A stretch of DNA of 64,000 nt from Microbacterium sp. H83 (GTDB lineage: Bacteria; Actinomycetota; Actinomycetes; Actinomycetales; Microbacteriaceae), in assembly GCF_001650405.1 (NCBI RefSeq), contig NZ_LWCU01000010.1, positions 20,778-84,777 of the forward strand, in the 5' to 3' direction. This document shows positions 1 to 9,537 of the stretch, piece by piece. The notes below the pieces were generated by a model. It had not been told where the DNA came from and made no database searches. It saw only the letters and a list, made by a program, of their open reading frames with translations. Position numbers and translations under genes: made by a program. How positions within the stretch are numbered: the first letter of the stretch is position 1; every line of letters begins with the position of its first letter.

Positions 1-2
1 GC

Positions 3-119
3 GTCGCCGCCTACCGACGGCTCGGATTCGTGCCGGACGGCCGGAGCGAGACGCTCGCCGACGGCAGGCTCGAGATCATGATGTCGCGTCCCGTCGGTCC
101 GCGCCGCGATGACCCGTAG
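3..119 (+). CDS. GNAT-type acetyltransferase, C-terminal end only
   Basis: Only the last 38 codons are in the window. They read AYRRLGFVPDG followed by ETLADGRLEIMMSR, the usual last strand-helix of a GNAT acyltransferase, in which a short Tyr-x-x-x-Gly-Phe element closes the acetyl-CoA site. The stop is TAG at 117. The substrate cannot be judged from this piece. It converges on kdpE with a gap of about 110 bases. Confidence 0.6.
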   Translation, partial: VAAYRRLGFVPDGRSETLADGRLEIMMSRPVGPRRDDP

Positions 120-231
120 ACCCCGCCGAGCCGAGCCCGGACTCAAGCCCGAGCCCCAGACCTCGCGCCGCGAGCCCGACACCGCGCCCGAGCCCCAGCC
201 CCGATCCCCGAACCCGGAACGGCGCGAAGGC

Positions 232-903
232 TCAGAGGACGAGCCGGTAGCCCATCCCGGACTCGGTGAGCAGATGCACTGGAGCGCCCGGCGACTCCTC
301 GAGCTTCTTGCGCAGCTGCGACATGTACAGGCGGAGGTAGCCGGAGTCCGACACCTGCTCGCTGCCCCAGATCTCCTTGAGCAGATCTTGCCGGGTGACC
401 AGAGCTCCGGGATGCCGGGCGAGGTGCTCGAGCATCCTCCACTCGGTCGGGGTGAGGTGCACGCGCGCGCCGCCGCGGGTGACGGCCTTCGCCGCGAGGT
501 CGACCACCACGTCGCCGAAGCCCACCGTCGACTCGCCGCCCGCGGGGACCGACCGCCGCGACAGGGCGCGCAGCCGGGCGAGCAGCTCGTCGACCTGGAA
601 CGGCTTGGTGACGAAGTCGTCGGCCCCGGCATCCAGCGCCTCGACCTTGTCCGCCGAGCCGGTGCGCCCGGAGACGACGATGATGGGCACGTTGGTCCAT
701 CCCCGCAGCGCCTGGATGACCTCGATGCCGTCGAGTCGCGGCATGCCGAGGTCGAGCATGATGATGTCGGGGTGGGTCTGCGCGGCCGCGGCGACGGCCG
801 CGGCTCCGTCGGGGGCGACGACGACCTCGTAGCCGTGAGCGGCGAGGGTGATGCGCAGCGCCCGCACCATCTGCGGGTCGTCGTCGGCGATGAGGAGCTT
901 CAC
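232..903 (-). CDS. kdpE: KdpE, OmpR-family response regulator of the kdp operon
   Basis: A 223-residue DNA-binding response regulator. The receiver domain has the acidic pocket ADDD at residues 6-9, phospho-acceptor Asp51 in MLDLGMPRLDG and conserved Lys100 in VTKPF. Residues 125-223 form an OmpR/PhoB winged helix (LTPTEWRMLEHLARHPG, then GYRLVL at the end). It starts with GTG and overlaps the kdpD stop by 4 bases, so the two are translationally coupled. The family partner is KdpD, which phosphorylates KdpE at low K+ or turgor to switch on kdpFABC. The gene is last in the operon. Candidate binding sites are described at 8356 and 15293. Confidence 0.95.
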   Translation of the reverse strand: MKLLIADDDPQMVRALRITLAAHGYEVVVAPDGAAAVAAAAQTHPDIIMLDLGMPRLDGIEVIQALRGWTNVPIIVVSGRTGSADKVEALDAGADDFVTKPFQVDELLARLRALSRRSVPAGGESTVGFGDVVVDLAAKAVTRGGARVHLTPTEWRMLEHLARHPGALVTRQDLLKEIWGSEQVSDSGYLRLYMSQLRKKLEESPGAPVHLLTESGMGYRLVL

Positions 904-3440
904 TCCGTCTCCTCCAGGTGCGTGAGATCGGGCTCTCCGGCGAGGGGGAGCGAGATGACCATGGTGAGTCCACCGCCGGGGGTTTCCTCGGGTGTCAGAG
1001 TACCGCCCATGCCCTCGGTGAATCCGCGCGAGAGCGCGAGTCCGAGGCCGAGACCGGTGGTGTTGTCGGTGTCGCCGAACCGCTGGAACGGCTGGAAGAT
1101 CTCGTCGCGCTTCTCGGCGGGCACGCCCTGACCGCGGTCGATGATCCGGATCTCCGCGCGCTCGCCGAGGGCGCTGGTGGAGACGATGAGACGCGTGTCG
1201 GCGGGCGAGTGCCGGTGGGCGTTCGCGATGACGTTGACGAGCACCCGCTGCAGCAGCACGGGGTCGGCCGAGACGGCGGGCAGCGAGGGGTCGAGCGCGA
1301 GCTCGACGTCGTCGGGACCGAGGTCGAGCTCGTCGACGGCCGCGAGGATCGGCCCCGCGACGTCGAGTCGCATCGTGGAGACCGCGAGCACGCCGGCCTG
1401 GACGCGGCTGACGTCGAGCAGGTCGGTCACGAGCGAGGAGAGCGTCGCGAGGCTCTCGTCGGCGGTCGCCAGCAGCTCCTCCCGGTCGGATGCCGACAGC
1501 GACTGCGCCGCCCGGAGTCCGCCGATCGCGGCGACGGCCGAGGCCAGCGGACGACGCAGGTCGTGGCTCACCGCCGAGAGCAGGGCGCTGCGCACCTGGT
1601 CGGTCTCGGCGAGCGCGGCCACCTCGCGCGCCGTCGCCCGCAGGTCGGTGTGCTCGATGGCGGCGGCGAGCTGCGCGACGATCGCATCGAGGAGTCGCCG
1701 GGCCGGGGTGTCGAGGGGTTCGCCGTGCAGCTCGAGCACCGCGGGCGACGACCCGCCGGCCCCGACCGGGATGCTGGTCGCCCGTCCGTCCGCCACGGGT
1801 TCGCCGTCGCTCGCGAGCACCTCGCCGTCGGGTGCGAGCAGACGCACGCCGCTCAGGCCGAACGCCTCGCGCGTGCGGGTCACGAGCGCGAGCACCGCGT
1901 TGTCGCCGCGCAGCACGTTGCCGGCCACCGCGGCCAGCAGCTCGGCCTCGGCCGCGGCCCGCTGCGCGGTGCGGGCACGCCGCGCAGCCTGGTCGACGAT
2001 GATGCTGACGAGCACCGCGATGATGACGTACAGCGCCAGGGCGAGGACGTGCAGGGGATGCGCGATCGTGATCGTGAAGATCGGCGCCACGAACAGGAAG
2101 TCCAGGGTGATGCCCGAGAGCACGGCGGCGAAGACGGCCGGACGCAGGCCGCCGACGAGCGCGACGACCACGACCAGGAGCTGGAACGCGAGCACCTCGA
2201 CCGTGATGGACTCCGGGCTGCGGTAGGCGAACATCGCCCAGGACAGCAGCGGTCCGAAGACGAGCGCCACCGCGAATCCGAGCAGCTGCCGCCGCCAGCC
2301 GAGCGCCCCGCCGGTGATGCGGGGGAGGGCGACGCGTCCGCCCGCCGCGGCATGCGTGACGATGTGCACGTCGATGTCGCCGGAGCGGCGGATCACCTCG
2401 GAGCCGATGCCCGGTCCGGTGATCGCGGCGGCGAGCCGACCGCGTCGACTGACGCCGATGACGAGCTGTGTGGCGTCCGCGCCCTGGGCGAACTCGACGA
2501 GCGTGCCGGGGATGTCGTCGCCGATGATCTGGTGGAAGCTGCCGCCGAGCGACTCGACGAGCGTGCGCTGCGCTGCGAGGGCTCCCGGCGTCTCGTCGCG
2601 CAGCCCGTCCTGGGCGGCGACGTGCACGGCGAGCAGCTCCCCGCCGGCCGACCGGGCGGCGATGCGGGCCCCGCGGCGCAGCAGCGTCTCGCCTTCGGGT
2701 CCGCCGGTGAGGGCGACGACCACGCGCTCGCGCGCCTGCCAGGTCCCCTCGATGCCGTGGTCGGCGCGATACGACCGCAGGGCGCTGTCGACCTCGTCGG
2801 CCAGCCAGAGGAGGGCGAGTTCTCGCAGCGCGGTGAGATTGCCGAGGCGGAAGTAGTTCGACAGAGCCGCGTCGATCCGTTCGGCGGGGTACACGAGGCC
2901 GGCTGACAGGCGGTCGCGCAGGGACTGGGGGGCGAGGTCGACGACCTCGATCTCATCGGCGGCGCGCACGACGGCATCCGGGATCGTCTCCTGCTGGGCG
3001 ACGCCGGTGATCTTCTCGACCACGGCGTTGAGCGACTCGATGTGCTGCACGTTGACCGTGGTGACGACGTCGATCCCGGCGCTCAGGAGGGCTTCGACGT
3101 CCTGCCAGCGCTTCACGTGCGCGGACCCGGGGGTGTTCGTGTGCGCCAGCTCGTCGACGAGGGCGATCTCGGGGCGGCGGGCGAGCACGGCGTCCAGGTC
3201 CATCTCGCTGAGCGGAACGCCGCGGTGCAGGTCGGTGCGGCGGGGCACCTCGGGGATGCCGATGGTCTGCGCCGCCGTCGCCGCTCTCTCGTGAGTCTCG
3301 ACGATCGCGATGACGACGTCGCGCCCTTCGTTCAGCAGTCGGCGTCCCTCGGCGAGCATCTCGTAGGTCTTGCCGACTCCGGGGGCTGCTCCCAGCAGCA
3401 CCCGCAGTCGACCGCGCCGCGCGTGGCGATCTCCGCTCAT
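900..3440 (-). CDS. kdpD: KdpD, K+-sensing sensor histidine kinase
   Basis: An 846-residue membrane kinase with the full KdpD layout. The N-terminal KdpD domain has Walker A GAAPGVGKT at residues 17-25 and the DELAHTN motif near 115. A universal-stress-protein-like domain follows (about 238-355), then four membrane segments (about 383-490), a GAF-like stretch, a dimerisation/phosphoacceptor helix with SHDLRRPLAS (His near 625) and a C-terminal ATPase with GLGLGLALSRG. The start ATG overlaps the kdpC stop by 4 bases. In the family it phosphorylates KdpE under K+ limitation. The length matches other actinobacterial KdpD proteins. Confidence 0.96.
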   Translation of the reverse strand: MSGDRHARRGRLRVLLGAAPGVGKTYEMLAEGRRLLNEGRDVVIAIVETHERAATAAQTIGIPEVPRRTDLHRGVPLSEMDLDAVLARRPEIALVDELAHTNTPGSAHVKRWQDVEALLSAGIDVVTTVNVQHIESLNAVVEKITGVAQQETIPDAVVRAADEIEVVDLAPQSLRDRLSAGLVYPAERIDAALSNYFRLGNLTALRELALLWLADEVDSALRSYRADHGIEGTWQARERVVVALTGGPEGETLLRRGARIAARSAGGELLAVHVAAQDGLRDETPGALAAQRTLVESLGGSFHQIIGDDIPGTLVEFAQGADATQLVIGVSRRGRLAAAITGPGIGSEVIRRSGDIDVHIVTHAAAGGRVALPRITGGALGWRRQLLGFAVALVFGPLLSWAMFAYRSPESITVEVLAFQLLVVVVALVGGLRPAVFAAVLSGITLDFLFVAPIFTITIAHPLHVLALALYVIIAVLVSIIVDQAARRARTAQRAAAEAELLAAVAGNVLRGDNAVLALVTRTREAFGLSGVRLLAPDGEVLASDGEPVADGRATSIPVGAGGSSPAVLELHGEPLDTPARRLLDAIVAQLAAAIEHTDLRATAREVAALAETDQVRSALLSAVSHDLRRPLASAVAAIGGLRAAQSLSASDREELLATADESLATLSSLVTDLLDVSRVQAGVLAVSTMRLDVAGPILAAVDELDLGPDDVELALDPSLPAVSADPVLLQRVLVNVIANAHRHSPADTRLIVSTSALGERAEIRIIDRGQGVPAEKRDEIFQPFQRFGDTDNTTGLGLGLALSRGFTEGMGGTLTPEETPGGGLTMVISLPLAGEPDLTHLEETE

Positions 3441-4039
3441 TCGCCCTCCCGCTCATCGAGCGCGAGATTGAGTTCGGCGACGTTGATGCGCTCCTCGCCG
3501 AGGAATCCCAGATCCCGCCCTTGAATCCTAGACTCCACGAGGCTGCGCACCTCCTGTTCGGGCAGGTCGCGCGCCTCGGCCACCCTGGCCACCTGGAGCA
3601 GGGCATACGCGGCGCTGATGTGCGGGTCGAGGCCCGAGCCGGATGCCGTCACGGCGTCCGCCGGCACCTCCGACGGCTCGACGCCCTCGCGCTCGGCGAT
3701 CGCGGTCCTGCGCTCCTCGATCGCGGCGACGAGGTCGGCGTTCTCGGGGCCCAGGTTGCTGCCGCTGGAGCTCGTACCGTCGTACCCGTCGCCGGCGGCG
3801 GAGGGACGGGACTGGAAGTACTCCGGCAGCGCCTCGCCGTCGGCATCCGTGAAGGACTGTCCGATCAGCGCGCTGCCCTTGTCGTCGGGGAGCGGGGAGC
3901 CGTTCGCCTGGAACGGCAGAAGGAGCTGCCCGAAGCCGGTGACGACGAGCGTGTAGCCGACGCCGAGCACCAGGGTGAGGACGAGCATCGCGCGGACGGC
4001 GACACCGGCGGTGCGGACCGCGGTGCGGGTGGAGGACAT
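3437..4039 (-). CDS. kdpC: KdpC, K+-transporting ATPase subunit C
   Basis: A 200-residue protein with one N-terminal membrane anchor (residues about 10-35) and the family motifs ALIGQSFTD, YFQSRPSA and the C-terminal block VTASGSGLDPHISAAYALLQ. KdpC sits between KdpA and KdpB in the high-affinity K+ pump and is needed for ATP-driven transport. Unlike its neighbours it is not directly abutted to the upstream gene: 172 bases with a strong stem-loop separate it from kdpB. RBS aggag lies 5' of the ATG at 4039. It is 4-base coupled to kdpD downstream. Confidence 0.95.
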   Translation of the reverse strand: MSSTRTAVRTAGVAVRAMLVLTLVLGVGYTLVVTGFGQLLLPFQANGSPLPDDKGSALIGQSFTDADGEALPEYFQSRPSAAGDGYDGTSSSGSNLGPENADLVAAIEERRTAIAEREGVEPSEVPADAVTASGSGLDPHISAAYALLQVARVAEARDLPEQEVRSLVESRIQGRDLGFLGEERINVAELNLALDEREGE

Positions 4040-4081
4040 GAGGTGCCTTTCAGGAGAAACGGTGTGTCAGAGGACCGGCAC

Positions 4082-4154
4082 TTCGGGGGCCGACACGCCA
4101 GTCGAAGGACCGGCGGGGGCTTCTCGGCCGACGTGTGGTGTGTCGGCCCCCGAA
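4082..4154. repeat. Long stem-loop between kdpB and kdpC
   Basis: Arms 4082-4100 and 4136-4154 are 19 bases long and complementary at 18 of 19 positions (core TTCGGGGGCCGACAC). The loop is 35 bases. It fills most of the 172-base kdpB-kdpC spacer, unusual because these genes normally abut. It could stabilise kdpB mRNA or lower kdpCDE expression (inference). Confidence 0.7.
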
Positions 4155-4211
4155 ATGGGCGAAGGGGCGGGGACGGGGTGAGACGGGAGCGGGCCTCGGG
4201 CGGGGCGCGCG

Positions 4212-6461
4212 TCAGAACCCGGGGATGAGGCTCACCACCAGGTCGATGAGCTTGATGCCGACGAACGGCGCGATGACGCCGCCGAGGCCGTAGACGAGCA
4301 GGTTGCGCTGCAGGATCTGCGACGCGCTCGCCGGCCGGTACTTCACACCCCGGAGTGCCAGCGGGATGAGGAACACGATCACGATGGCGTTGAAGATGAT
4401 CGCGCTGGTGACGGCGGATGCCGGGGAGTGCAGCTGCATGATGTTGAGCGCCGCGAGACCCGGGAAGACGCCCATGAACATCGCCGGGATGATGGCGAAG
4501 TACTTGGCGATGTCGTTGGCCAGCGAGAACGTGGTGAGCGCGCCGCGCGTGATGAGCAGCTGCTTGCCGATGCGCACGATGTCGATGAGCTTGGTGGGGT
4601 CCGAGTCGAGGTCGACCATGTTGCCGGCCTCCTTCGCGGCCGACGTGCCCGTGTTCATCGCGACGCCCACATCGGCCTGGGCGAGAGCGGGAGCGTCGTT
4701 CGTCCCGTCGCCGGTCATGGCGACGAGACGGCCGCCCTCCTGCTCGCGCTTGATGAGCTCGAGCTTCTGCTCCGGAGTGGCCTCGGCGAGGAAGCCGTCG
4801 ACGCCCGCCTCGTCGGCGATCGCGGCGGCGGTCAGCGGGTTGTCGCCGGTGATCATGACCGTGCGGATGCCCATGCTGCGCAGCTCCTCGAACCGCTCGC
4901 GGAGGCCGTCCTTGACGATGTCCTTGAGGTGCACGACGCCGAGCACGCGGGCTTCGCCGGTGTTCATCCGGCTGGCGATCGCACGATCGGCTGGCGGCTC
5001 GCCGGCATCCGTCCCGCCATCCGTGAATCGACCGGCCATCCGGACCTCGGAGGTCGACCGGCCATGCCGGACGGCGACGACCAAGGGGGTTCCGCCGCTC
5101 GAGGCGACGCCGTCGGTGAGCGCGGTCAGCTCGGCATCCGTCTCGAGACCGAGCCAGGCGGCGATGGCCGAGCCGGCACCCTTGCGGATCTCCGTGCCGT
5201 CGGCGAGGTCCAGACCCGACATGCGCGTCTGCGCCGTGAAGGGCACGACGACGGCATCCGCCGGCTCCTCGACGCGGATGCCGCGCGCGGCCGCCAGCTC
5301 GACGATCGATGCGCCCTCGGGCGTGGGGTCGGCGAGCGACGACAGGGCGGCGAGACGAAGCAGCTCCGCGGCGTCGACCCCGGTGAGGGGGAGCACCTCG
5401 TGGGCGCGGCGGTTGCCGTAGGTGATGGTGCCGGTCTTGTCGAGGAGCAGGGTCGTGACGTCTCCGGCGGCCTCGACCGCCCGACCCGACATCGCGAGCA
5501 CGTTGCGCTGCACGAGACGGTCCATTCCGGCGATGCCGATGGCCGAGAGCAGGGCGCCGATCGTCGTCGGGATCAGGCAGACGAGCAGCGCGATGAGCAC
5601 CGGGATGCTGACGGGCGAGGCCGCATACGACGCGATCGGGTTGAGGGCCAGAACCACGACGACGAAGACGATCGACAGGCTCGCGAGCAGGATGTTGAGC
5701 GCGATCTCGTTGGGCGTGCGCTGACGGCTCGCGCCTTCGACGAGAGCGATCATGCGGTCGACGAACGTCTCGCCGGGCTTCGACGTGATGCGCACGACGA
5801 TGCGGTCGGACAGCACGCGGGTGCCGCCGGTCACCGCGCTGCGGTCGCCGCCGGACTCGCGGATGACCGGCGCGCTCTCGCCCGTGATGGCCGACTCGTC
5901 GACCGTGGCGATGCCGGCGACGATGTCGCCGTCTCCCGGGATCAGGTCGCCCGCAGCGACGATCACGATGTCGTCGCGCTGCAGCTCGGCCGAGGAGACC
6001 TCGACCGTCTCGGAGCGCTCCGCGCCGGCATCCGCTGCGCTGTCGTACCGCACCACACGGCGCGCCATGGTGCTGGTGCGCGTCTTGCGCAGGCTCGCCG
6101 CCTGCGCCTTTCCGCGGCCCTCGGCGACCGACTCGGCGACGTTCGCGAAGAGAACGGTCAGCCACAGCCAGATCGCGATGCCCCAGGTGAACAGCGCGGG
6201 CACCGGGGTGCCGCCCGACTCGGCGGGGCCGCCGAGGAACGGCTCGGCGATCGCCAGAACCGTCGTGAACGCGGCGCCGACCCAGACGAGCAGCATGACC
6301 GGGTTGCGCACGAGGGCTGCCGGGTTGAGCTTGCGCAGCGCTCCGGGCAGTGCCTGTGTCAGCTGCGCCCAGCCGAACGAGCGCGGCTGCGCGGCGGTGG
6401 CGGACGCCTCGGCATCCTGCTGTTCCGACGGGGTCTCGGAGGGTGTGGTGATGAGGGTCAT
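4212..6461 (-). CDS. kdpB: KdpB, P-type ATPase catalytic subunit
   Basis: A 749-residue P-type ATPase that energises K+ uptake through KdpA. It has the phosphorylation motif DKTGTIT, the hinge [17 protein letters not shown], the phosphatase loop [10 protein letters not shown] and the expected membrane segments. It begins 1 base after the kdpA stop. It is longer than the roughly 680-700 residues usual for the family. Part is a hydrophilic N-terminal tail of about 35 residues. Part is an insertion at about residues 464-498, before [15 protein letters not shown], whose DNA holds two near-identical TCGACCGGCCAT segments. The insertion lies in the cytosolic nucleotide-binding/P-domain linker and probably forms a surface loop. 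Confidence 0.96.
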   Translation of the reverse strand: MTLITTPSETPSEQQDAEASATAAQPRSFGWAQLTQALPGALRKLNPAALVRNPVMLLVWVGAAFTTVLAIAEPFLGGPAESGGTPVPALFTWGIAIWLWLTVLFANVAESVAEGRGKAQAASLRKTRTSTMARRVVRYDSAADAGAERSETVEVSSAELQRDDIVIVAAGDLIPGDGDIVAGIATVDESAITGESAPVIRESGGDRSAVTGGTRVLSDRIVVRITSKPGETFVDRMIALVEGASRQRTPNEIALNILLASLSIVFVVVVLALNPIASYAASPVSIPVLIALLVCLIPTTIGALLSAIGIAGMDRLVQRNVLAMSGRAVEAAGDVTTLLLDKTGTITYGNRRAHEVLPLTGVDAAELLRLAALSSLADPTPEGASIVELAAARGIRVEEPADAVVVPFTAQTRMSGLDLADGTEIRKGAGSAIAAWLGLETDAELTALTDGVASSGGTPLVVAVRHGRSTSEVRMAGRFTDGGTDAGEPPADRAIASRMNTGEARVLGVVHLKDIVKDGLRERFEELRSMGIRTVMITGDNPLTAAAIADEAGVDGFLAEATPEQKLELIKREQEGGRLVAMTGDGTNDAPALAQADVGVAMNTGTSAAKEAGNMVDLDSDPTKLIDIVRIGKQLLITRGALTTFSLANDIAKYFAIIPAMFMGVFPGLAALNIMQLHSPASAVTSAIIFNAIVIVFLIPLALRGVKYRPASASQILQRNLLVYGLGGVIAPFVGIKLIDLVVSLIPGF

Positions 6462-6462
6462 G

Positions 6463-8145
6463 TCAGACGAGTCCTTCAGCGAGGGGTCCCAGTGCGAGCA
6501 CGGGGAAGTAGGTGAGAGCGGTGATGATGACCGCGACGGCCGAGAGCAGGCCGACGAACTGCGGTCGGTGGGTGGGCAGGGTGCCGGTGGTCTCGGGGAT
6601 GCGCTGCTGCGCGGCGAGCGAGCCGGCGAGGGCCAGCACGAGGACGATCGGGATGAACCGCCCGAGCAGCATCGCGACGCCGAGCGCGGTGTTGAACCAC
6701 GGGGTGTTCGCGGTGAGTCCCGCGAACGCCGAGCCGTTGTTGTTCGCGGCCGACGTGAAGGCGTAGAGCACCTCGCTCATCCCGTGCACGCCGGGGTTCA
6801 GGATGCTGGTGGCCTCGACGTCGGCCCGGATGCCGGGAATCGCGAAGCTCAGCGCCGTGCCGGCCAGCACGAGGGTGGGCGTGACGAGGATGTACAGGCT
6901 CGCGAGCGTGATCTCCTTCGGGCGGATCCGCTTGCCGAGGTATTCGGGGGTGCGGCCGACGAGCAGGCCGCCGACGAACACCGCGATGACGGCGAGCACG
7001 AGCATCCCGTAGAGGCCCGAGCCCACGCCGCCGGGGGCGACCTCGCCGAGCATCATGTTGAGCATCGGCATCATGCCGCCGAGCGCCGTGTACGAGTCGT
7101 GCATGGAGTTGACCGCGCCGGTCGATGTCAGGGTGCTTGCGCTGCCGAACAGCGTCGAGCCGAGGATGCCGAAGCGCACCTCCTTGCCCTCCATCGCCGC
7201 ACCGGCGAGTTCAGGGGCGCTCCCGCGTCCGGCGAGTTCGAGCGCCGAGAGCGCGAAGGTCGAGATGAGGAAGATCGTGCCCATGACAGCGGCGATCGCG
7301 TAGCCCTGGCGGTTGTCGCCGATCATGCGGCCGAACGTGCGCGGAAGCGCGAACGGGATCATGAGGATGAGCAGGATCTGGAGGAGGTTGGTCCAGCCGG
7401 TCGGGTTCTCGAACGGATGCGCGGAGTTCGCGTTGAAGAACCCGCCGCCGTTCGTGCCGAGAAGCTTGATGGCCTCCTGCGAGGCGACCGGTCCGCCGGG
7501 GATCGTCTGTGTGCCGCCCGACACCGTGGTCACGTCGGTGAAGCCGGCGAAGTTCTGGATGACACCGCCCGCGATCAGCGCGAGAGCGCCGAGCACGGCG
7601 ATCGGCAGCAGGATGCGGCCCAGCCCGCGGATCAGGTCGACCCAGAAGTTGCCGATAGTGGTCGACCCGCGTCGGGCGAATCCGCGGATCAGCGCGACCG
7701 CGACGGCCAGGCCGACGGCGGCCGACACGAAGTTCTGCACGGTGAGACCGGCGAGCTGCACGGTGTAGCCCATGGTCTGCTCGGGCGAGTAGGACTGCCA
7801 GTTGGTGTTGGCGACGAAGGAGGCCGCGGTGTTGAACGCCAGGCCCTCGGGGACCGCGGGGAGGCCGAGCGACTCGGGCAGGAACGCCTGAAGGCGCTGA
7901 AGGCCGTACACGAGGAGGAGGCCGACGACGGAGAATGCGATGACGCCTCGGGCGTAGGCTCGCCACGTCTGCTCGGAGGACGGGTTCACGCCGATCACGC
8001 GGTAGACGCCGCGCTCGATCTTCAGATCCCGCGGGGAGCTGAAGACGTGAGCCATGTGGTCGCCGAGCGGGCGGTACAGCAGCACGATCGCGACGATGAG
8101 GACGGCCGCCTGGAGGACGCCGAACCAGATGTCCGCTCCGCCCAT
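6463..8145 (-). CDS. kdpA: KdpA, K+-selective channel-like subunit
   Basis: A 560-residue polytopic membrane protein, the K+-binding subunit of the Kdp pump. Selectivity-loop motifs are present: [19 protein letters not shown] and [14 protein letters not shown]. About ten membrane segments are evident, and the length is typical. Its ATG overlaps the kdpF stop (ATGA) and its stop is followed 1 base later by kdpB. Together with KdpF, KdpB and KdpC it forms the K+-scavenging complex in the cytoplasmic membrane. Confidence 0.97.
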   Translation of the reverse strand: MGGADIWFGVLQAAVLIVAIVLLYRPLGDHMAHVFSSPRDLKIERGVYRVIGVNPSSEQTWRAYARGVIAFSVVGLLLVYGLQRLQAFLPESLGLPAVPEGLAFNTAASFVANTNWQSYSPEQTMGYTVQLAGLTVQNFVSAAVGLAVAVALIRGFARRGSTTIGNFWVDLIRGLGRILLPIAVLGALALIAGGVIQNFAGFTDVTTVSGGTQTIPGGPVASQEAIKLLGTNGGGFFNANSAHPFENPTGWTNLLQILLILMIPFALPRTFGRMIGDNRQGYAIAAVMGTIFLISTFALSALELAGRGSAPELAGAAMEGKEVRFGILGSTLFGSASTLTSTGAVNSMHDSYTALGGMMPMLNMMLGEVAPGGVGSGLYGMLVLAVIAVFVGGLLVGRTPEYLGKRIRPKEITLASLYILVTPTLVLAGTALSFAIPGIRADVEATSILNPGVHGMSEVLYAFTSAANNNGSAFAGLTANTPWFNTALGVAMLLGRFIPIVLVLALAGSLAAQQRIPETTGTLPTHRPQFVGLLSAVAVIITALTYFPVLALGPLAEGLV

Positions 8146-8234
8146 CAGAACTTCTCCGGAGCGACGAGGGCGACGACGAGGTAGACGACCGCGGCGACAG
8201 CGAGGGCGGCGGCGAGGATCTCGAAGACGATCAC
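8145..8234 (-). CDS. kdpF: KdpF, 29-residue stabilising subunit
   Basis: A 29-residue single-span membrane peptide starting at GTG 8234. It has a hydrophobic core ([19 protein letters not shown]) and the ending APEKF, the characteristic KdpF tail. The stop overlaps the kdpA ATG, and its start overlaps the stop of the preceding 27-residue gene. KdpF is known to stabilise the KdpABC complex as a lipid-like subunit. The gene is too short for most automatic gene calls. Confidence 0.88.
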   Translation of the reverse strand: MIVFEILAAALAVAAVVYLVVALVAPEKF

Positions 8235-8314
8235 GAGCGTTCCACCGCCTTGGCGACGAACGAGACGAGGGCGAACAGCGCGAGAGTCAGCGTGATGTAG
8301 ATGATGTCGAGCAC
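8231..8314 (-). CDS. Small membrane peptide preceding kdpF (27 aa)
   Basis: A 27-residue peptide from GTG 8314, with one hydrophobic helix ([21 protein letters not shown]) ending in ERS. It overlaps the kdpF start by 4 bases (GTGA), so it is the first gene of the kdp operon. AGGAG lies 14 bases 5' of the GTG, a long spacing. Similar tiny genes ahead of kdpF are familiar in actinobacterial kdp operons, but their role is not established. It may be a second accessory peptide of the pump, or a translational leader for kdpF. Support is position, coupling and hydrophobicity only. Confidence 0.6.
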   Translation of the reverse strand: MLDIIYITLTLALFALVSFVAKAVERS

Positions 8315-8355
8315 GAGACTCGATACAACTCCTGCGCGGGTCGGCGTTCCGCGAT

Positions 8356-8373
8356 CCTCACGCTTTGCCTACA
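8356..8373 (-). promoter_or_regulatory. Candidate KdpE operator upstream of kdp
   Basis: Plus-strand CTCACG (8357-8362) and CCTACA (8368-8373) form a direct repeat with an 11-bp period, inside GCGATCCTCACG-N5-CCTAC. The same word with the same phasing occurs twice ahead of the KimA-like gene (15293-15341). Direct repeats one helical turn apart are the usual target of OmpR/PhoB-type regulators. It lies about 45 bases 5' of the first kdp gene. Assignment to KdpE is inference. Confidence 0.5.
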
Positions 8374-8452
8374 GCGGTATGCAGGGATGCATGCGGGATG
8401 CTCACGAGCGGGCCGAGTCCCGGCGATGGCGTTCGTCCCCCGGCCCGCCCGC

Positions 8453-8519
8453 GAAGGAGATCTCCCGGAATGAAGGGCGGGATCCGGCATCCGCCCCTTC
8501 ATTCCGGGAGATCTCCTTC
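8453..8519. repeat. 67-bp palindromic intergenic element, copy 1
   Basis: Arms 8453-8480 and 8491-8519 are perfectly complementary over 28 bases apart from one extra C, with a 10-base loop. A second, degenerate copy of exactly the same length lies at 56661-56727. The outer word GAAGGAGATC and the inner word CGGAATGAAGG are shared. It sits between the kdp promoter and the Rhs fragment. It is a repeat family member, not a gene-specific site. Confidence 0.8.
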
Positions 8520-8596
8520 ACGACGCCAGCGAGGCGGTCAAACGGTCCGTCGACGCATGCATCGACCACCGGGTATGACGCGGCGGGTCGGATGGC

Positions 8597-9529
8597 GTGA
8601 GCGAAAGTTCCCGGGCATCAGCTGACCCGCGCGTTCGCGTCCGCTTGTCGATGAAGAGTGTCGGTCTGCCCGGTGGGGTGTCGTGGACGAATCAGGCCGG
8701 CGCCGTGACATGGTCGTTCCCCGACCTCTCGGGTCACGGCCTGATCACCCGCTCGGGTGGGACGAACAGTGCGCTGCTGTTGTGGGACCCGTTCGGGCAG
8801 CCGGTGGATCCGGTGACGTTCGCTCTCGGCACAGCATCAGCGGACGACACCGGACAGGTCGCCGGGAATACCCTCTGGCATCAGGGTGCACTCAAGCCAG
8901 CCGAATCCGCCGGGTCGACGCTCGTTGTCGAGATGGGCGCCCGGCTGTACGTCCCCGCGTTCGGACGGTTCCTGCAGGTCGACCCCATAGAGGGCGGTGT
9001 CGACAACGACTACGTTTGGCCACCCGACCCCATCAACCAGCACGACTTGAGTGGCAAAGCCGTCCCGCTGATCGCGTTGGCCGCTGCCCTCGTCAGGCTC
9101 GTCGTCAGCCTCGTGAGTGGCACATCCACCCTGGTCCTGGCGCGCTCGATCAAGTCCAGACCGATTCCGAAGACGCCACCGGCGCAACGAACGACGCGGC
9201 TCACGACGACCAATGGCGTCACCGTCCCGATTCCGCAACCGACCTGGTTCCGCAAGGACAAGAGCTACATGGTCTATGAGATCTTCAACACCAGGACAAA
9301 CGAAACATGGAAGTACGGAATCACCAGTGCTGAGCCGGTGGGTGCACGTCCCCAAGCCCAGATAAGCACCTGCGAAGCGAAATCCAATGGCGACCGCTGC
9401 GACTGGATTTCACTCCAGGAGAATGTGGCTGGATACTATAACGCTCGGCTTTGGGAAGACAGCTACATCGCCGCCTATGTTGGCTTCCATGGTGTCTGTC
9501 CGCCGGGTCAGGTAACGAGTTGCAAATAG
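8597..9529 (+). CDS. Truncated Rhs core with GIY-YIG/URI-like toxin tip
   Basis: Up to 310 residues from GTG 8597; ATG 8651 is an alternative start. Residues about 20-150 are the end of an Rhs repeat-associated core (GARLYVPAFGRFLQVDP, EGGVDNDYVWPPDPINQHDLSGK). A hydrophobic stretch and linker (about 153-200) lead to a C-terminal domain of about 90 residues resembling URI-fold (GIY-YIG) nuclease toxins: MVYEIFN with TWKYGITS, an Arg in RPQAQI, and an acidic helix WEDSYIAAYV ending in CPPGQ. The signal peptide and Rhs barrel are missing, so this looks like an orphan toxin cassette. The probable immunity gene starts 8 bases later. Lower GC than neighbours suggests acquisition. Nuclease activity is inferred. 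Confidence 0.7.
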   Translation: MSESSRASADPRVRVRLSMKSVGLPGGVSWTNQAGAVTWSFPDLSGHGLITRSGGTNSALLLWDPFGQPVDPVTFALGTASADDTGQVAGNTLWHQGALKPAESAGSTLVVEMGARLYVPAFGRFLQVDPIEGGVDNDYVWPPDPINQHDLSGKAVPLIALAAALVRLVVSLVSGTSTLVLARSIKSRPIPKTPPAQRTTRLTTTNGVTVPIPQPTWFRKDKSYMVYEIFNTRTNETWKYGITSAEPVGARPQAQISTCEAKSNGDRCDWISLQENVAGYYNARLWEDSYIAAYVGFHGVCPPGQVTSCK

Positions 9530-9537
9530 GAGTAGTG

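Noticed and set aside
918..2906. Very long plus-strand frames opposite kdpD, and similar ones opposite many other genes
   Set aside because: They are open only because GC-rich codons leave few stops on the opposite strand. Their Arg/Pro/Ala-rich or Asp/Glu/His-rich content has no domain sense, while the overlapped genes are well conserved.
8301..8625. Short ORFs over the kdp upstream region
   Set aside because: They read through the 67-bp palindrome and the candidate operator, and the same peptide-like pattern at 56661 comes from the repeat, not from a gene.
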